Positions 22,001 through 30,642 of a stretch of 64,000 nt of DNA are shown here, in pieces. Source of the DNA: Gammaproteobacteria bacterium. Lineage in GTDB: Bacteria > Pseudomonadota > Gammaproteobacteria > Thiohalomonadales > Thiohalomonadaceae. The translations under genes were made by a program, and so were the position numbers. Under the pieces are notes generated by a model, which saw only the letters and a list, made by a program, of their open reading frames with translations, was not told the DNA's origin and ran no database searches. The number at the start of each line of letters is the position of its first letter. The stretch's first letter is position 1. Location of the stretch: the NCBI GenBank assembly GCA_026196575.1, contig JAPHSX010000046.1, positions 24,270 through 88,269 on the forward strand, read 5' to 3'.

Positions 22001-23869
22001 ATGGAGGAGTGGGTAGGGCAGATCTGGCACAAGATCATCACCCGCGTCGCCGACGACCACTACCCGGAGGCAGTAGTCACTCTGGAGGAGGTATCACAGC
22101 CGGTCGGGGTGCTATTTCGGGCCCTCGGTGGCGACGGCGCGCTGCGGGTCACGGCCTGCGAGGCCACCGCCAATCGTGCCCGGCGCAGTTGGTTACAACG
22201 TATTGCCGGCACCCATCAGGGGGTGGAGCTGGCGTGGCGTGACGAGCAGACGCTGCGCCTGCCGCCACGCATCGACCTCTTTCCCGAACGCCAGCTCAAC
22301 CGGCAGCTCTATCGCTGGCTCGCCGCGATGGCCGCACGACAGGGGTACCAAGGGGGATACCAGGGGGGAGAGCGACCCGGCCAGCCGCCCCGGTCCTGGC
22401 TGCAACACAACCAGCAGCTGACCCGCGAGCTGTTGCACCACTACCCCGGCCTCGCCCCGCTCTACGCCGAACTGCTAGAAGCACAACTGGCACGCCGCCC
22501 CGACCCCGAGACCCTGCCAGCCGAGGAGGCACGACTGGAGCGGGCCATTCAACAGGCACTGCGGGAGCCGGGCAGCGTGAAGGAGGCGTTTGCCCTCATA
22601 CGCCCGCCCCAGCCGGTTCACCTCTGGCTCCACCCCTCACCGCCGCTAACCCCCGAGGCGCTCGCCACCCGCCGCCATGATCCCGACGAGCCGCAGGGCG
22701 GCGGCTCTACCCACGATCCCGAGGAGCAGCGCCAGCGCCGCGCCGAACGCACCGAGGCACCGGAGGAGAACCAGGGGCTGCTGGCGATGCGCATGGAGTC
22801 GATCATGGGACAGGCGGAGTATGTCAAGGTCGACCGCGGCACCGAGGATGAGGAGGACATGACGGCGGCCAAGGCGGCGGCCGATGACATGGAGTTTCTC
22901 AGCGTCACCCAGGGCAAGACCAGCGCCAGCCGCATCCGTTTTGATCTCGACCTCCCCTCCGCCGCCGATGATGATCTCACCCTCGGCGAGGGGATCTGGC
23001 TACCGGAGTGGGACTACAAAAAACGGCTGATGCGCGAGGATTACTGCTGCCTGCAGCCGATGTTGGCCCGGGACGCCCCGCCCATGCCGCTGCCCGATCA
23101 CCTGCGCAAGACCTCACTACGTCTGCGCAACCAGTTCCAGGGGTTGGCCCCGGCACGCATCTGGTACCGCGGCCAGGAGGACGGCAGCGAGATCGATCTC
23201 GATGCCTACGAGCGTTTCGTCACCCAGCGCAGCCGTGGCGAGGTGGCCGAGGACGGCCGCCTCTATCGCGAACTGCGCCAGGGGGGGCGCGACCTCAGCT
23301 GCCTGCTGCTGGCCGATCTCTCGCTCTCCACCGACGCGGCGATCAGCAATGACGCCCGCATCATCGATGTGATCCGCGACTCCCTCTACCTCTTCGCCGA
23401 TGCCCTGGAGGCGACCGGCGACCGCTTCGCCCTCTACGGCTTCTCCTCGCGGCGCCGCGACCATGTGCGCTTTCACCTGTTAAAGAATTTCGATGAGAGA
23501 TATGGCGCGAAGATCCGCGGCCGCATCGCCCAGATAAAACCGGGTTACTACACCCGCATGGGCGCCGCCATTCGCCATTCGACACGACTGCTGGCGGCGC
23601 AGGGGGGCAGCCAGAAACTGCTGCTCATCGTCACCGATGGCAAACCCAATGACCTCGACCAGTACGAGGGGCGTTATGGGGTCGAGGATACCCGCATGGC
23701 CATTCACGAGGCACGCCGCCAGGGGCTGCGCCCCTTCTGCGTCACCATCGACAAGCAGGGGCGCGACTACCTGCCCCACATCTTCGGCAGCAGTGGTTAT
23801 GTGGTGATCCGTCGCCCATCGGAGTTGCCCAAACAGCTGCCCCTGCTCTATGCGCAGCTTACCGCCTGA
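22001..23869 (+). CDS. norD: NorD, VWA-domain NO reductase activation protein
   Basis: NorD partners with the ATPase NorQ to activate NO reductase. The 622-residue protein has a long, poorly conserved N-terminal region. A charged linker rich in Asp, Glu and Arg covers about residues 220-300, and a von Willebrand A domain begins near 430. The MIDAS motif is complete: LLADLSLSTDAAI near residue 439 (DxSxS), a threonine region, and VTDGKPNDLDQYEG later. It starts two bases after the previous stop. It ends the nor cluster; about 300 noncoding bases follow before nirS. Confidence 0.94.
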   Translation: MEEWVGQIWHKIITRVADDHYPEAVVTLEEVSQPVGVLFRALGGDGALRVTACEATANRARRSWLQRIAGTHQGVELAWRDEQTLRLPPRIDLFPERQLNRQLYRWLAAMAARQGYQGGYQGGERPGQPPRSWLQHNQQLTRELLHHYPGLAPLYAELLEAQLARRPDPETLPAEEARLERAIQQALREPGSVKEAFALIRPPQPVHLWLHPSPPLTPEALATRRHDPDEPQGGGSTHDPEEQRQRRAERTEAPEENQGLLAMRMESIMGQAEYVKVDRGTEDEEDMTAAKAAADDMEFLSVTQGKTSASRIRFDLDLPSAADDDLTLGEGIWLPEWDYKKRLMREDYCCLQPMLARDAPPMPLPDHLRKTSLRLRNQFQGLAPARIWYRGQEDGSEIDLDAYERFVTQRSRGEVAEDGRLYRELRQGGRDLSCLLLADLSLSTDAAISNDARIIDVIRDSLYLFADALEATGDRFALYGFSSRRRDHVRFHLLKNFDERYGAKIRGRIAQIKPGYYTRMGAAIRHSTRLLAAQGGSQKLLLIVTDGKPNDLDQYEGRYGVEDTRMAIHEARRQGLRPFCVTIDKQGRDYLPHIFGSSGYVVIRRPSELPKQLPLLYAQLTA

Positions 23870-24175
23870 CGGCGTCTGGCTGCCCGAACGAAACTCCCGG
23901 TCACGACAAAAAACCAGCCTGTCCGCGCGCCGCCATGCCGGCAAGCACTATTTTTTATCCCCCCATCAAAAATAGATGCCACGCGGCCGACACAGTGAAA
24001 AATTACTGTAATTCATATGGTTATGCGGAAGAGTTGCTGAATTCCTTCTATCCTGTTGCCTGTACGTTACTGCAATCCTGACGTGAACTTGATGTGCATC
24101 AAGGCCCATCCTTGGGCGAATGCTCACAGTGTGTGTGAAATTTTGGTTTTCATTCCATACAAGGAGAAAAGCAAC
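23870..24175 (+). promoter_or_regulatory. noncoding region between norD and nirS
   Basis: This 306-base gap shows no convincing gene. It holds a possible weak terminator for norD (GCCG/CGGC before a TTTTTT run near 23951), a small palindrome ATTACTGTAAT at 24002-24012, and the nirS FNR/Dnr box at 24089-24102. An AAGGAG ribosome site for nirS is at 24161-24166. Confidence 0.7.
24089..24102 (+). promoter_or_regulatory. FNR/Dnr box for nirS
   Basis: TTGAT-GTGC-ATCAA is a perfect FNR/Dnr-type palindrome. With the box centre at -41.5 the transcript would begin near 24137. The matching -10 region is weak (CACAGT at 24125-24130), which suits strict dependence on an activator. The likely regulator is the Dnr-like protein at 40612-41289. 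Confidence 0.88.
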
Positions 24176-25813
24176 ATGAGAAAAGCACTAGCACAGATGA
24201 CGGCCGTCAGCCTGGCCGTAGGATTGGCGCTTGGTGGCGCCACCTTGGCACAGGCGGCTGAAGAGAAACAGGCCCCCAAACTGACCAAGGCAGAATTTGA
24301 TCAGGCCAAGACCCTCTATTTCCAACACTGCGCCGGATGCCACGGCGTACTGCGCAAGGGGGCGACCGGCAAAAGTCTGCAGCCGGAAGAGACCATGAAG
24401 AAGGGCACCAAGCGGTTACACCGCATCATCCAGCTCGGTACCGAGGGAGGGATGAACAACTTCGACAATATTCTGTCGGCAAAAGAGATTGAATTGCTGT
24501 CAAAATATATCCAGCACGAGCCGCCGAAGCCGCCGGAGATGTCGCTGGCACTGATGAAGGAGCGCACCAAGGTGCATGTGCAGCCGAAGGACTACCCGAC
24601 CAAACCGCTGCACGGTCGTAACTGGGAGAACTTCTTCGTCGTCATCGAGCGTGACGTGGGCAAGGTGGCCATTATCGACGGCGACAAGCACGAGGTGGTA
24701 GCCCATATCCCCACCGGTTACGCGGTGCACGTCATCAAGGGCAGTGAGCATCACAATGTCCTCAAGTCCAAGGATACCGGACGCTTCTGGTACACCATGG
24801 GCCGCGACGGCAAGATGACCAAGATCGATCTCTGGCAAAAACCCGAAAAGATGCTGGTGGCCGAGACCCAGGTCGCCTATGACGCCCGCGATGTCGCCGT
24901 CTCCGGCGATGGCAAGTACGTCATCGGTGGCGGTTACTGGCCGCCCCATGCGGTGATCGTCGATGCCGTCACCATGGAGCCGCTCAAGGTGATCTCCTCA
25001 CGCGGTGTTAATGTCGATGGAGATTATGTCGAAGAGTCGCGCGTCGCCGCCATCTACGATACCCCCAACGAATCCTCGTGGCTGGTCTCGATGAAGGAGC
25101 TGGGCCAGGTGTGGCAGGTGGACTACTCCGATATCGACAACCTGCGCGTCGACAAGATCGACTCCGCCAAGTTCCTGCACGACGGTTTCTTTGACCCCAC
25201 CGGTCGTTACTTCCAGATCGCGGCCAACGCCTCCAACAAGATGGTGGTGGTAGACACCAAGGAGCGCAAGCTGGAGGCGATGATCGATGTCGACAAACTG
25301 CCCCACCCGGGTCCCGGTGCCAACTGGATCGATCCAAAGTGCGGCCCGGTCGCCGGCACCACTCACCTCGGTGTAGGCAAGGTCACCGTCTGGGGTAACG
25401 ACCCGGCAGGTCACAAGGCGCAGGCGTGGAAGATCTGTTACGAGGTTCAGACTGACGGCGCGGGTCTCTTCATCCGCACCCATCCCAAATCACAGTATGT
25501 GTGGGCCGATCAGACCAAACACCCGGAGCCTGAAGTTCAGCAGAGCATCAAGGTATTCGACAAGAATACCCGTGAGGTGGTGAAGACCATTCGCCTCACC
25601 GAGAAGCCCGGCCAGGCGGCGGTACATATGGAGTTCAATCACGACGGCTCCGAGGTCTGGGTCTCGGTCTGGAACCTGAAGGACAGTAAAGAGCCCAACG
25701 GTGAGATCGTGGTGTTTGATGCCAAGACGCTCAAGGAGAAGACCCGCATCAAGGGTCTCTACGCGCCGACCGGCAAGTTCAACGTCCACAACCGTGTTAA
25801 CCATGTAACCTGA
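24176..25813 (+). CDS. nirS: cytochrome cd1 nitrite reductase
   Basis: NirS reduces nitrite to NO in the periplasm using heme c and heme d1. The 545-residue precursor starts with a Sec signal ending LAQAAEEK. The N-terminal cytochrome c domain has CAGCHGVLRKGATG near residue 52. The remaining residues form the eight-bladed d1 propeller, with YDARDVAVSGDGKYVIGGGYWPP as a typical blade. I start it at ATG 24176, where AAGGAGAAAA is upstream and the signal peptide is complete. It leads the nir cluster and is preceded by a perfect FNR/Dnr box. Confidence 0.97.
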   Translation: MRKALAQMTAVSLAVGLALGGATLAQAAEEKQAPKLTKAEFDQAKTLYFQHCAGCHGVLRKGATGKSLQPEETMKKGTKRLHRIIQLGTEGGMNNFDNILSAKEIELLSKYIQHEPPKPPEMSLALMKERTKVHVQPKDYPTKPLHGRNWENFFVVIERDVGKVAIIDGDKHEVVAHIPTGYAVHVIKGSEHHNVLKSKDTGRFWYTMGRDGKMTKIDLWQKPEKMLVAETQVAYDARDVAVSGDGKYVIGGGYWPPHAVIVDAVTMEPLKVISSRGVNVDGDYVEESRVAAIYDTPNESSWLVSMKELGQVWQVDYSDIDNLRVDKIDSAKFLHDGFFDPTGRYFQIAANASNKMVVVDTKERKLEAMIDVDKLPHPGPGANWIDPKCGPVAGTTHLGVGKVTVWGNDPAGHKAQAWKICYEVQTDGAGLFIRTHPKSQYVWADQTKHPEPEVQQSIKVFDKNTREVVKTIRLTEKPGQAAVHMEFNHDGSEVWVSVWNLKDSKEPNGEIVVFDAKTLKEKTRIKGLYAPTGKFNVHNRVNHVT

Positions 25814-25837
25814 CAGTACCGCGTGTACTGACGGCGG

Positions 25838-25865
25838 CAGGCAGGGATGCACCATTCCCTGCCTG
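25838..25865 (+). promoter_or_regulatory. strong stem-loop between nirS and the NirT-like gene
   Basis: CAGGCAGGGA and TCCCTGCCTG form a perfect ten-base stem with an eight-base loop. No T-run follows, so it is not a normal terminator. A smaller hairpin, CAGTAC/GTACTG, lies at 25814-25830. Such a structure could protect nirS mRNA from exonucleases and lower expression of the genes behind it. The ribosome site of the next gene is about 40 bases away. Confidence 0.75.
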
Positions 25866-25912
25866 ACCGCTACACCCAATTCCGTTACATCCAGTTCGGC
25901 GAAGGAGTGAAG

Positions 25913-27661
25913 ATGTCTACCAGCGTGAACAGCCTGCGTAAGTTACTAAATCGCAAAGTTATCATGGGTGCCACCGCCGGTGCCGCGCTCTTCTTTATGC
26001 TGATGGGTGTGATCTTCTGGGGCGGTTTTAACACCGCCATGGAAGCGACAAATACCCTGGATTTTTGTATCTCCTGTCACGAGATGGAGAACAATGTCTA
26101 CCAGGAGTACAAAAAGACCATCCACTTTGCCAATCGCAGCGGGGTCAGGGCCACCTGTTCCGACTGCCATGTGCCACGCGACTGGACACACAAGGTCATC
26201 CGCAAGATCCAGGCTAGCGGTGAGGTCTTCCACAAGGTGATGGGCAGCGTCGACACCCCGGAGAAGTTCGACAACAAACGCCTCACCCTGGCCAAACGGG
26301 TCTGGAACACAATGAAGTCGACCGACTCCCGGGAGTGCCGCAACTGCCACGACTTTGGCTCAATGGATCCCGCCGATCAGAAGCCGCGTGCCCGCAAGCA
26401 GCACTTTAATGCGATGAAGAGTGGCCAGACCTGCATTGACTGCCACAAGGGGATCGCCCACACCAAGGTCAGCGACCGTCTCACCGATCAGGATGCCGAA
26501 CAGCTGGAAAAGCCGAACCCCTCGCTGATCAAACCGATCCCGGTACAGTGGCAAGCCTTCTTTGATGGCAACGGCGACAGCGCCAGCGACGCCGAACCTG
26601 CGGCTGCCGCCACGCCACAGGAGAGCGCCGCCGAGGACGAGCCCTCCCCCGCCGCCAGTCCGGCACCAGCACCAGCCCCCGTCACCTCGACAGGCGCCGG
26701 CGTTGACAGCGGTATCGACTGGGCCAAGGCCCCCACCACCGAGATCACCATTTTCTACCCCGGCCAGGCCTCGATGGAGTGGGTACTTAACGGGCGGGAT
26801 CACGGTGGCGCCCGCCCCCTCAACGCCGGCGACCGCTGCTTTGACTGTCACGGCGAAGAGGCTGCCGATATGGGAGAGAAGATCGTCAGCGGCGAGAAGC
26901 TTGAACCGCAGCCGATCGTCGGCAAACGCGGCAGCATTGCGGTCGCGGTACAGGCCACCCACGATAACGACTATCTCTACATGCGTTTCCTCTGGGACGA
27001 CACCCCGCATGTCGCGGTACCCTTTGTCGAAAGCGGCAAGATGGATGCACAAAACCCGAGCAAGCTGGCAATGATGCTGGCCAGCGATGATATCGAGTAT
27101 GCCGACCGTTCCGGCTGCTGGATCACCTGCCACAATGACATGAAGGGGATGCCCGATGCGCCACCCGCCGAGGTACTGGCGGGAAATGCCCACGCCAAGG
27201 AGCTCAACTGGGCGAGCGGCGTCACCAAATACCTGCCGGAGAGCCGCACCGAGATGGAGATCAAGGGCGGCAGCGACAAGCCGCGCGGTGGTTGGGACAA
27301 GCTCAAGGAGAGCAGCGAGATCCAGAGCGAGCTGGAGGCAGGGCATTACCTCGACCTGGTGCGCTACAAGATCGGCGAAGGACTCAGCGAGAACGGCCAC
27401 GTCCTTGATTCACGTCACATGGATGGGGGCGAGGGCGCCGAGTTCAGCGGCGGCCTGAGCAACGGCCAATGGGCAGTGGTGATGCGGCGCAAGCTCAGCA
27501 CCGAACAGCCGGGTGACATCAGTCTGGCGACCGATCAGCTCTACAACCTGGGCTTCGCCATTCACGACGACCACAGCGCCGGTCGCTTCCACCACGTCTC
27601 CCTGGGCTACAAACTGGGGTTCGATAACGACGAGGCCGAGATCAACGCCGTCAAACAGTAA
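25913..27661 (+). CDS. NirT/NapC-like tetraheme fused to an EB_dh-like heme-binding domain
   Basis: The 582-residue protein appears to be a fusion. Residues 1-200 form a NapC/NirT quinol-oxidising cytochrome: one membrane anchor near 17-40 and four heme sites CISCH, CSDCH, CRNCH and CIDCH. A Pro/Ala/Ser/Glu-rich linker covers about 216-266. The C-terminal part has CFDCH near 309, then sequence like the cytochrome c-552 / ethylbenzene-dehydrogenase heme-binding domain (AVAVQATHDNDYLYMRFLWDD). An unusual CX3CH motif, CWITCH, lies near 402. Family knowledge suggests it carries quinol electrons to periplasmic NirS or its partners. The ATG at 25913 has GGAG seven bases upstream. It follows nirS after about 100 bases with a strong hairpin. 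Confidence 0.85.
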   Translation: MSTSVNSLRKLLNRKVIMGATAGAALFFMLMGVIFWGGFNTAMEATNTLDFCISCHEMENNVYQEYKKTIHFANRSGVRATCSDCHVPRDWTHKVIRKIQASGEVFHKVMGSVDTPEKFDNKRLTLAKRVWNTMKSTDSRECRNCHDFGSMDPADQKPRARKQHFNAMKSGQTCIDCHKGIAHTKVSDRLTDQDAEQLEKPNPSLIKPIPVQWQAFFDGNGDSASDAEPAAAATPQESAAEDEPSPAASPAPAPAPVTSTGAGVDSGIDWAKAPTTEITIFYPGQASMEWVLNGRDHGGARPLNAGDRCFDCHGEEAADMGEKIVSGEKLEPQPIVGKRGSIAVAVQATHDNDYLYMRFLWDDTPHVAVPFVESGKMDAQNPSKLAMMLASDDIEYADRSGCWITCHNDMKGMPDAPPAEVLAGNAHAKELNWASGVTKYLPESRTEMEIKGGSDKPRGGWDKLKESSEIQSELEAGHYLDLVRYKIGEGLSENGHVLDSRHMDGGEGAEFSGGLSNGQWAVVMRRKLSTEQPGDISLATDQLYNLGFAIHDDHSAGRFHHVSLGYKLGFDNDEAEINAVKQ

Positions 27662-27711
27662 CCACGATTTTTTCGCCAGGGACGGCGACTTATCTCTAAC
27701 GACGAAGTGTG

Positions 27712-28041
27712 ATGATAAATAGAGCGATCAGCAGAGTCAGCCTCACCCTTGCCATGCTGTGGTGTAGCCATGCCGCCCTGGCGCAGGAGGTTGTCGACAT
27801 CGAGATCAAGGCATTCCGCTTCACACCGGCAACCGTCACCGTCGCGGTGGGGAGCACCGTGCGCTGGACCAACCGCGAGAAGCGCCAGTATCACAACGTC
27901 TGGTTCGAGGCACTGGGTGAGGAGGAGCCCGACTATCTCTTTCCCGAGGAGAGCTATGAAAGAGTGTTTCCCGAGCAGGGGGAGTACCCCTATCGCTGCG
28001 GCCCACACCCGGAGATGCAGGGGGTTATTCATGTGCGCTAA
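27712..28041 (+). CDS. small periplasmic cupredoxin
   Basis: This 109-residue blue-copper protein has a Sec signal ending SHAALAQE. The rest is a plastocyanin-like domain. Type 1 copper ligands are visible: His in RQYHNVWF and the Cys-His-Met set in YRCGPHPEMQG. Such proteins carry single electrons in the periplasm. In this cluster it stands between the NirT-like fusion and nirC, in a region where nirM (cytochrome c551) is often found. I infer that it may donate electrons to NirS. I start at ATG 27712; a GTG at 27709 is also in frame. Its stop overlaps the nirC start region. Confidence 0.85.
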   Translation: MINRAISRVSLTLAMLWCSHAALAQEVVDIEIKAFRFTPATVTVAVGSTVRWTNREKRQYHNVWFEALGEEEPDYLFPEESYERVFPEQGEYPYRCGPHPEMQGVIHVR

Positions 28042-28390
28042 CCGCGCCATGCGTTACGCGATTGGTGGCCTCCTCGCCCTGCTCCTGCCGGCACTCGGCA
28101 CCTCCCCTGCCGTCGCCAATGCCGGGGAGTTGTCCACGACCCGCAAGGCCGAACTGCTGCACCTGCTGCAGCAGGATTGCGGCTCCTGTCATGGCATGAC
28201 CTTAAAGGGGGGGCTGGGGCCATCACTGCTGCCGGAGCGTCTCAACCTGTTGCCACCCGAGTTTCTCATTGAGACCGTGCTGGAGGGACGACAGGGAACG
28301 GCTATGCCGCCGTGGAAGACGATGTTAAGCCGCGAGGAGGTGCGCTGGATGGTGGAGCAACTGCAAAGGGGGCATGTCCATGTACGCTAA
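28031..28390 (+). CDS. nirC: NirC-like cytochrome c
   Basis: The 119-residue periplasmic cytochrome c has a signal peptide ending SPAVANAG and one heme site, QDCGSCHGMTLKGGLGPSL. The axial methionine is probably in GTAMPPWKTM. NirC is the small cytochrome found beside nirF in heme d1 clusters. It may carry electrons to NirS or take part in the last steps of heme d1 formation. Its start overlaps the end of the cupredoxin gene, and an inner ATG at 28049 is possible. Its last codons overlap the start of nirF. Confidence 0.85.
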   Translation: MCANRAMRYAIGGLLALLLPALGTSPAVANAGELSTTRKAELLHLLQQDCGSCHGMTLKGGLGPSLLPERLNLLPPEFLIETVLEGRQGTAMPPWKTMLSREEVRWMVEQLQRGHVHVR

Positions 28391-29567
28391 ACAGCTACGT
28401 CCCCTGGCCCTGCTGCTCGCCCTGCTTGCCATGGCCACGCTGCTCCCCGGCTGCACCACGCTGCGCGGCACCGGCGATATGGGGGTCGTCATCGAGCGGG
28501 CCGCCGGCAGCCTGCAGATCATCGAGACCAGCCAGCGCACCGCCCTGGCACGGGTCGAGGGGCTGGGCGATCTCTCCCACGCCTCGGTGGTCTACTCGCG
28601 CGACGAGCGTTACGCCTTTATCTTCGGCCGCGATGGCGGCCTGAGCCGCGTCGATATCCTGGCGGGCAAGGTCACCCACCGCATTATGCAATCGGGCAAC
28701 AGCATCGGCGGGGCGATCTCGCAGGACGGCTCGCTTGTCGCCGTCTCCAACTACGAGCCGGGCGGGGTGCGCATCTTTGATGCCGCCACCCTCGCCCCGG
28801 TGGCCGAGATCCCGGCCGAGTATGGCGGCGGCCTCCTCTCCAAGGTGGTGGGGCTGGTCGATGCCCCCGGCCAGCGCTTTGTCTTCAGCCTGTTCGATGC
28901 CGGCGAGATCTGGGTGGCCGATATGCGCACCCCGCAAACACCGGTGATCACCAAATTCCGTGACATCGGCCGCCAGCCCTACGATGCCCTGCTCAGCCCC
29001 GATGGCCGCTACTACATCGCCGGTCTCTTCGGCGAGGATGGGCTGGCCATGCTCGACCTGTGGCACCCCGAAAGAGGGGTGGAGCGGATACTGGCGAACT
29101 ACGGCCGTGGCGAGGAGAAGCTGCCGGTCTACAAGATGCCCCACCTGGAGGGGTGGGCGATGGCCGGCGGTTACGCCTTCCTCCCCGCCGTAGGGCGTCA
29201 CGAGGTGCTGGTGGTGCGCCTCAGCGACTGGCAGGAGGCAGGTCGCATTGCGGTGCATGGCCAGCCTGTGTTCGTCATGGCCCGCCCCGACGGACGCCAG
29301 GTGTGGGTCAACTTCGCCCACCCGCGCAATGACACGGTGCAGGTGATCGACAGCGAATCACTGCAGCTCATCAACACCCTCACCCCGGGCAGGGCGGTGT
29401 TGCACATGGAGTTCACCCCGCGCGGCGAGCAGGTCTGGATCTCGCTGCGCGACGAGAACCGCATCGCCATCATCGACACCGAAAGCCAGCGCACCGTCTC
29501 GACCCTCCAGGCCGACAAGCCCAGCGGGATCTTCTTTACCTCCCGCGCCCATCAAAGCGGACTCTGA
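28380..29567 (+). CDS. nirF: heme d1 biosynthesis lipoprotein NirF
   Basis: NirF is required for a late step of heme d1 synthesis in the periplasm. The 395-residue protein begins with a lipoprotein signal, lipobox LLPGC, and continues as a d1-type beta-propeller related to the NirS and NirN d1 domains (VVYSRDERYAFIFGRDGGLSRVD). I choose ATG 28380 over 28374 because AGGGGG ends seven bases before it; the earlier ATG is only one base away from that site. It overlaps nirC and is followed two bases later by nirD. Confidence 0.93.
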   Translation: MYAKQLRPLALLLALLAMATLLPGCTTLRGTGDMGVVIERAAGSLQIIETSQRTALARVEGLGDLSHASVVYSRDERYAFIFGRDGGLSRVDILAGKVTHRIMQSGNSIGGAISQDGSLVAVSNYEPGGVRIFDAATLAPVAEIPAEYGGGLLSKVVGLVDAPGQRFVFSLFDAGEIWVADMRTPQTPVITKFRDIGRQPYDALLSPDGRYYIAGLFGEDGLAMLDLWHPERGVERILANYGRGEEKLPVYKMPHLEGWAMAGGYAFLPAVGRHEVLVVRLSDWQEAGRIAVHGQPVFVMARPDGRQVWVNFAHPRNDTVQVIDSESLQLINTLTPGRAVLHMEFTPRGEQVWISLRDENRIAIIDTESQRTVSTLQADKPSGIFFTSRAHQSGL

Positions 29568-29569
29568 TC

Positions 29570-30061
29570 ATGGCTGACAGCGCAATCATGCAGACCGCCT
29601 CGACGATGCCACTCGACCCCCTGGAGCAGTCACTGCTCAACGACTTCCAGCAGGGTTTTCCCCTCTCACCCACCCCCTTTGCCGAGATGGCCGCGCGGCT
29701 GGGGGTGAGTGAGGAGCAGGTGATCACCACCCTGGAGCGGCTGCAGCAGCGCGGCGCCGTCAGCCGCGTCGGCCCGGTGTTTCGTACCCACAGCATCGGC
29801 GCCAGCACCCTCGCCGCGATGTGCGTTCCCGAGACGCGGCTGGAGGAGGTGGCCGAACTGGTCAACCGCTTCGATGCGGTGAACCACAACTACGAGCGCG
29901 AGCACCGGCTCAACCTCTGGTTTGTCGCCACCGCCCCCGACGAGGCACACCTGCAACAGGTACTGGCCGAGATTGAAGAGCGCACCGGCATCGAGGTCAT
30001 CGCCCTGCCAATGGTTGAGGACTACCACATCGACCTGGGATTCGACCTGCAATGGACATGA
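29570..30061 (+). CDS. nirD: siroheme decarboxylase subunit NirD
   Basis: NirD belongs to the AsnC/Lrp-like siroheme decarboxylases. With NirL, NirG and NirH it removes acetate carboxyl groups from siroheme to give 12,18-didecarboxysiroheme. The 163-residue protein has the winged-helix opening LLNDFQQGFPLSPTPFAEMA and the block FDAVNHNYEREHRLNLWFV, with the histidines typical of the NirD/NirG type. The stop overlaps nirL (ATGA). Gene order F-D-L-G-H-J matches Pseudomonas. Confidence 0.9.
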   Translation: MADSAIMQTASTMPLDPLEQSLLNDFQQGFPLSPTPFAEMAARLGVSEEQVITTLERLQQRGAVSRVGPVFRTHSIGASTLAAMCVPETRLEEVAELVNRFDAVNHNYEREHRLNLWFVATAPDEAHLQQVLAEIEERTGIEVIALPMVEDYHIDLGFDLQWT

Positions 30062-30642
30062 GAACCCGTCACTACACCCCCCAGCCCGCCGCGACTCCAG
30101 TCGCGGCCCCCATCACACTCGGCGCCGCCGACCTGGCCCTGATCGAGGCGATTCAGCGTGGCCTGCCGCTGGTCTCGCGCCCCTACGCCGCCGTGGCCGC
30201 ACGGCTGGGGTGCGGCGAGGAAGAGGTGATCCGGCGTATCGCCGCACTGCAACAGGCGGGCATCATCAAACGCCTCGGCGTGGTGGTGCGCCACCGCGAA
30301 CTGGGGTATGGCGCCAACGCGATGGTGGTGTGGGACGTGCCGGATGAGGAGGTGGCAGAGCTGGGGCGCTGTCTGAGCGGCTTTGAGTTCGTCACCCTCT
30401 GCTACCGGCGCCCGCGCCGCCTGCCACAGTGGCCCTACAACCTCTTCTGCATGATCCACGGGCGCGATCGCGAGGCGGTAATGGAAAAGTTTCGACTCAT
30501 GATCGAGAGCTGCGGCCTGGAGACGATCCCCAAGGCGGTGCTCTTCAGCCGCCGCCGCTTCAAGCAGCGCGGCGCCCTCTACCGGCCCTCTGCGGTGGCA
30601 CCGGCAACTCGGGCAGACCCTATCGTGGAGGGGAGCTGTTAA
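30052..30642 (+). CDS. nirL: siroheme decarboxylase subunit NirL
   Basis: The 196-residue protein is the second Lrp-like siroheme decarboxylase. Typical blocks are IEAIQRGLPLVSRPYAAVA, VVVRHRELGYGANAMVVWDV and CYRRPRRLPQWPYNLFCMIHG, the last shared with NirH-type subunits. It should form heterodimers with NirD. The start may be ATG 30052 or ATG 30058, which lies in the nirD stop. The C-terminal 25 residues are Arg/Pro-rich and poorly conserved. Its stop overlaps the nirG start by one base (TAATG). Confidence 0.9.
   Translation: MDMRTRHYTPQPAATPVAAPITLGAADLALIEAIQRGLPLVSRPYAAVAARLGCGEEEVIRRIAALQQAGIIKRLGVVVRHRELGYGANAMVVWDVPDEEVAELGRCLSGFEFVTLCYRRPRRLPQWPYNLFCMIHGRDREAVMEKFRLMIESCGLETIPKAVLFSRRRFKQRGALYRPSAVAPATRADPIVEGSC

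Noticed and set aside
26360-27400. Open frame antisense to the NirT fusion
   Set aside because: It is opposite a sequence with several CXXCH heme sites and has no supporting signals.
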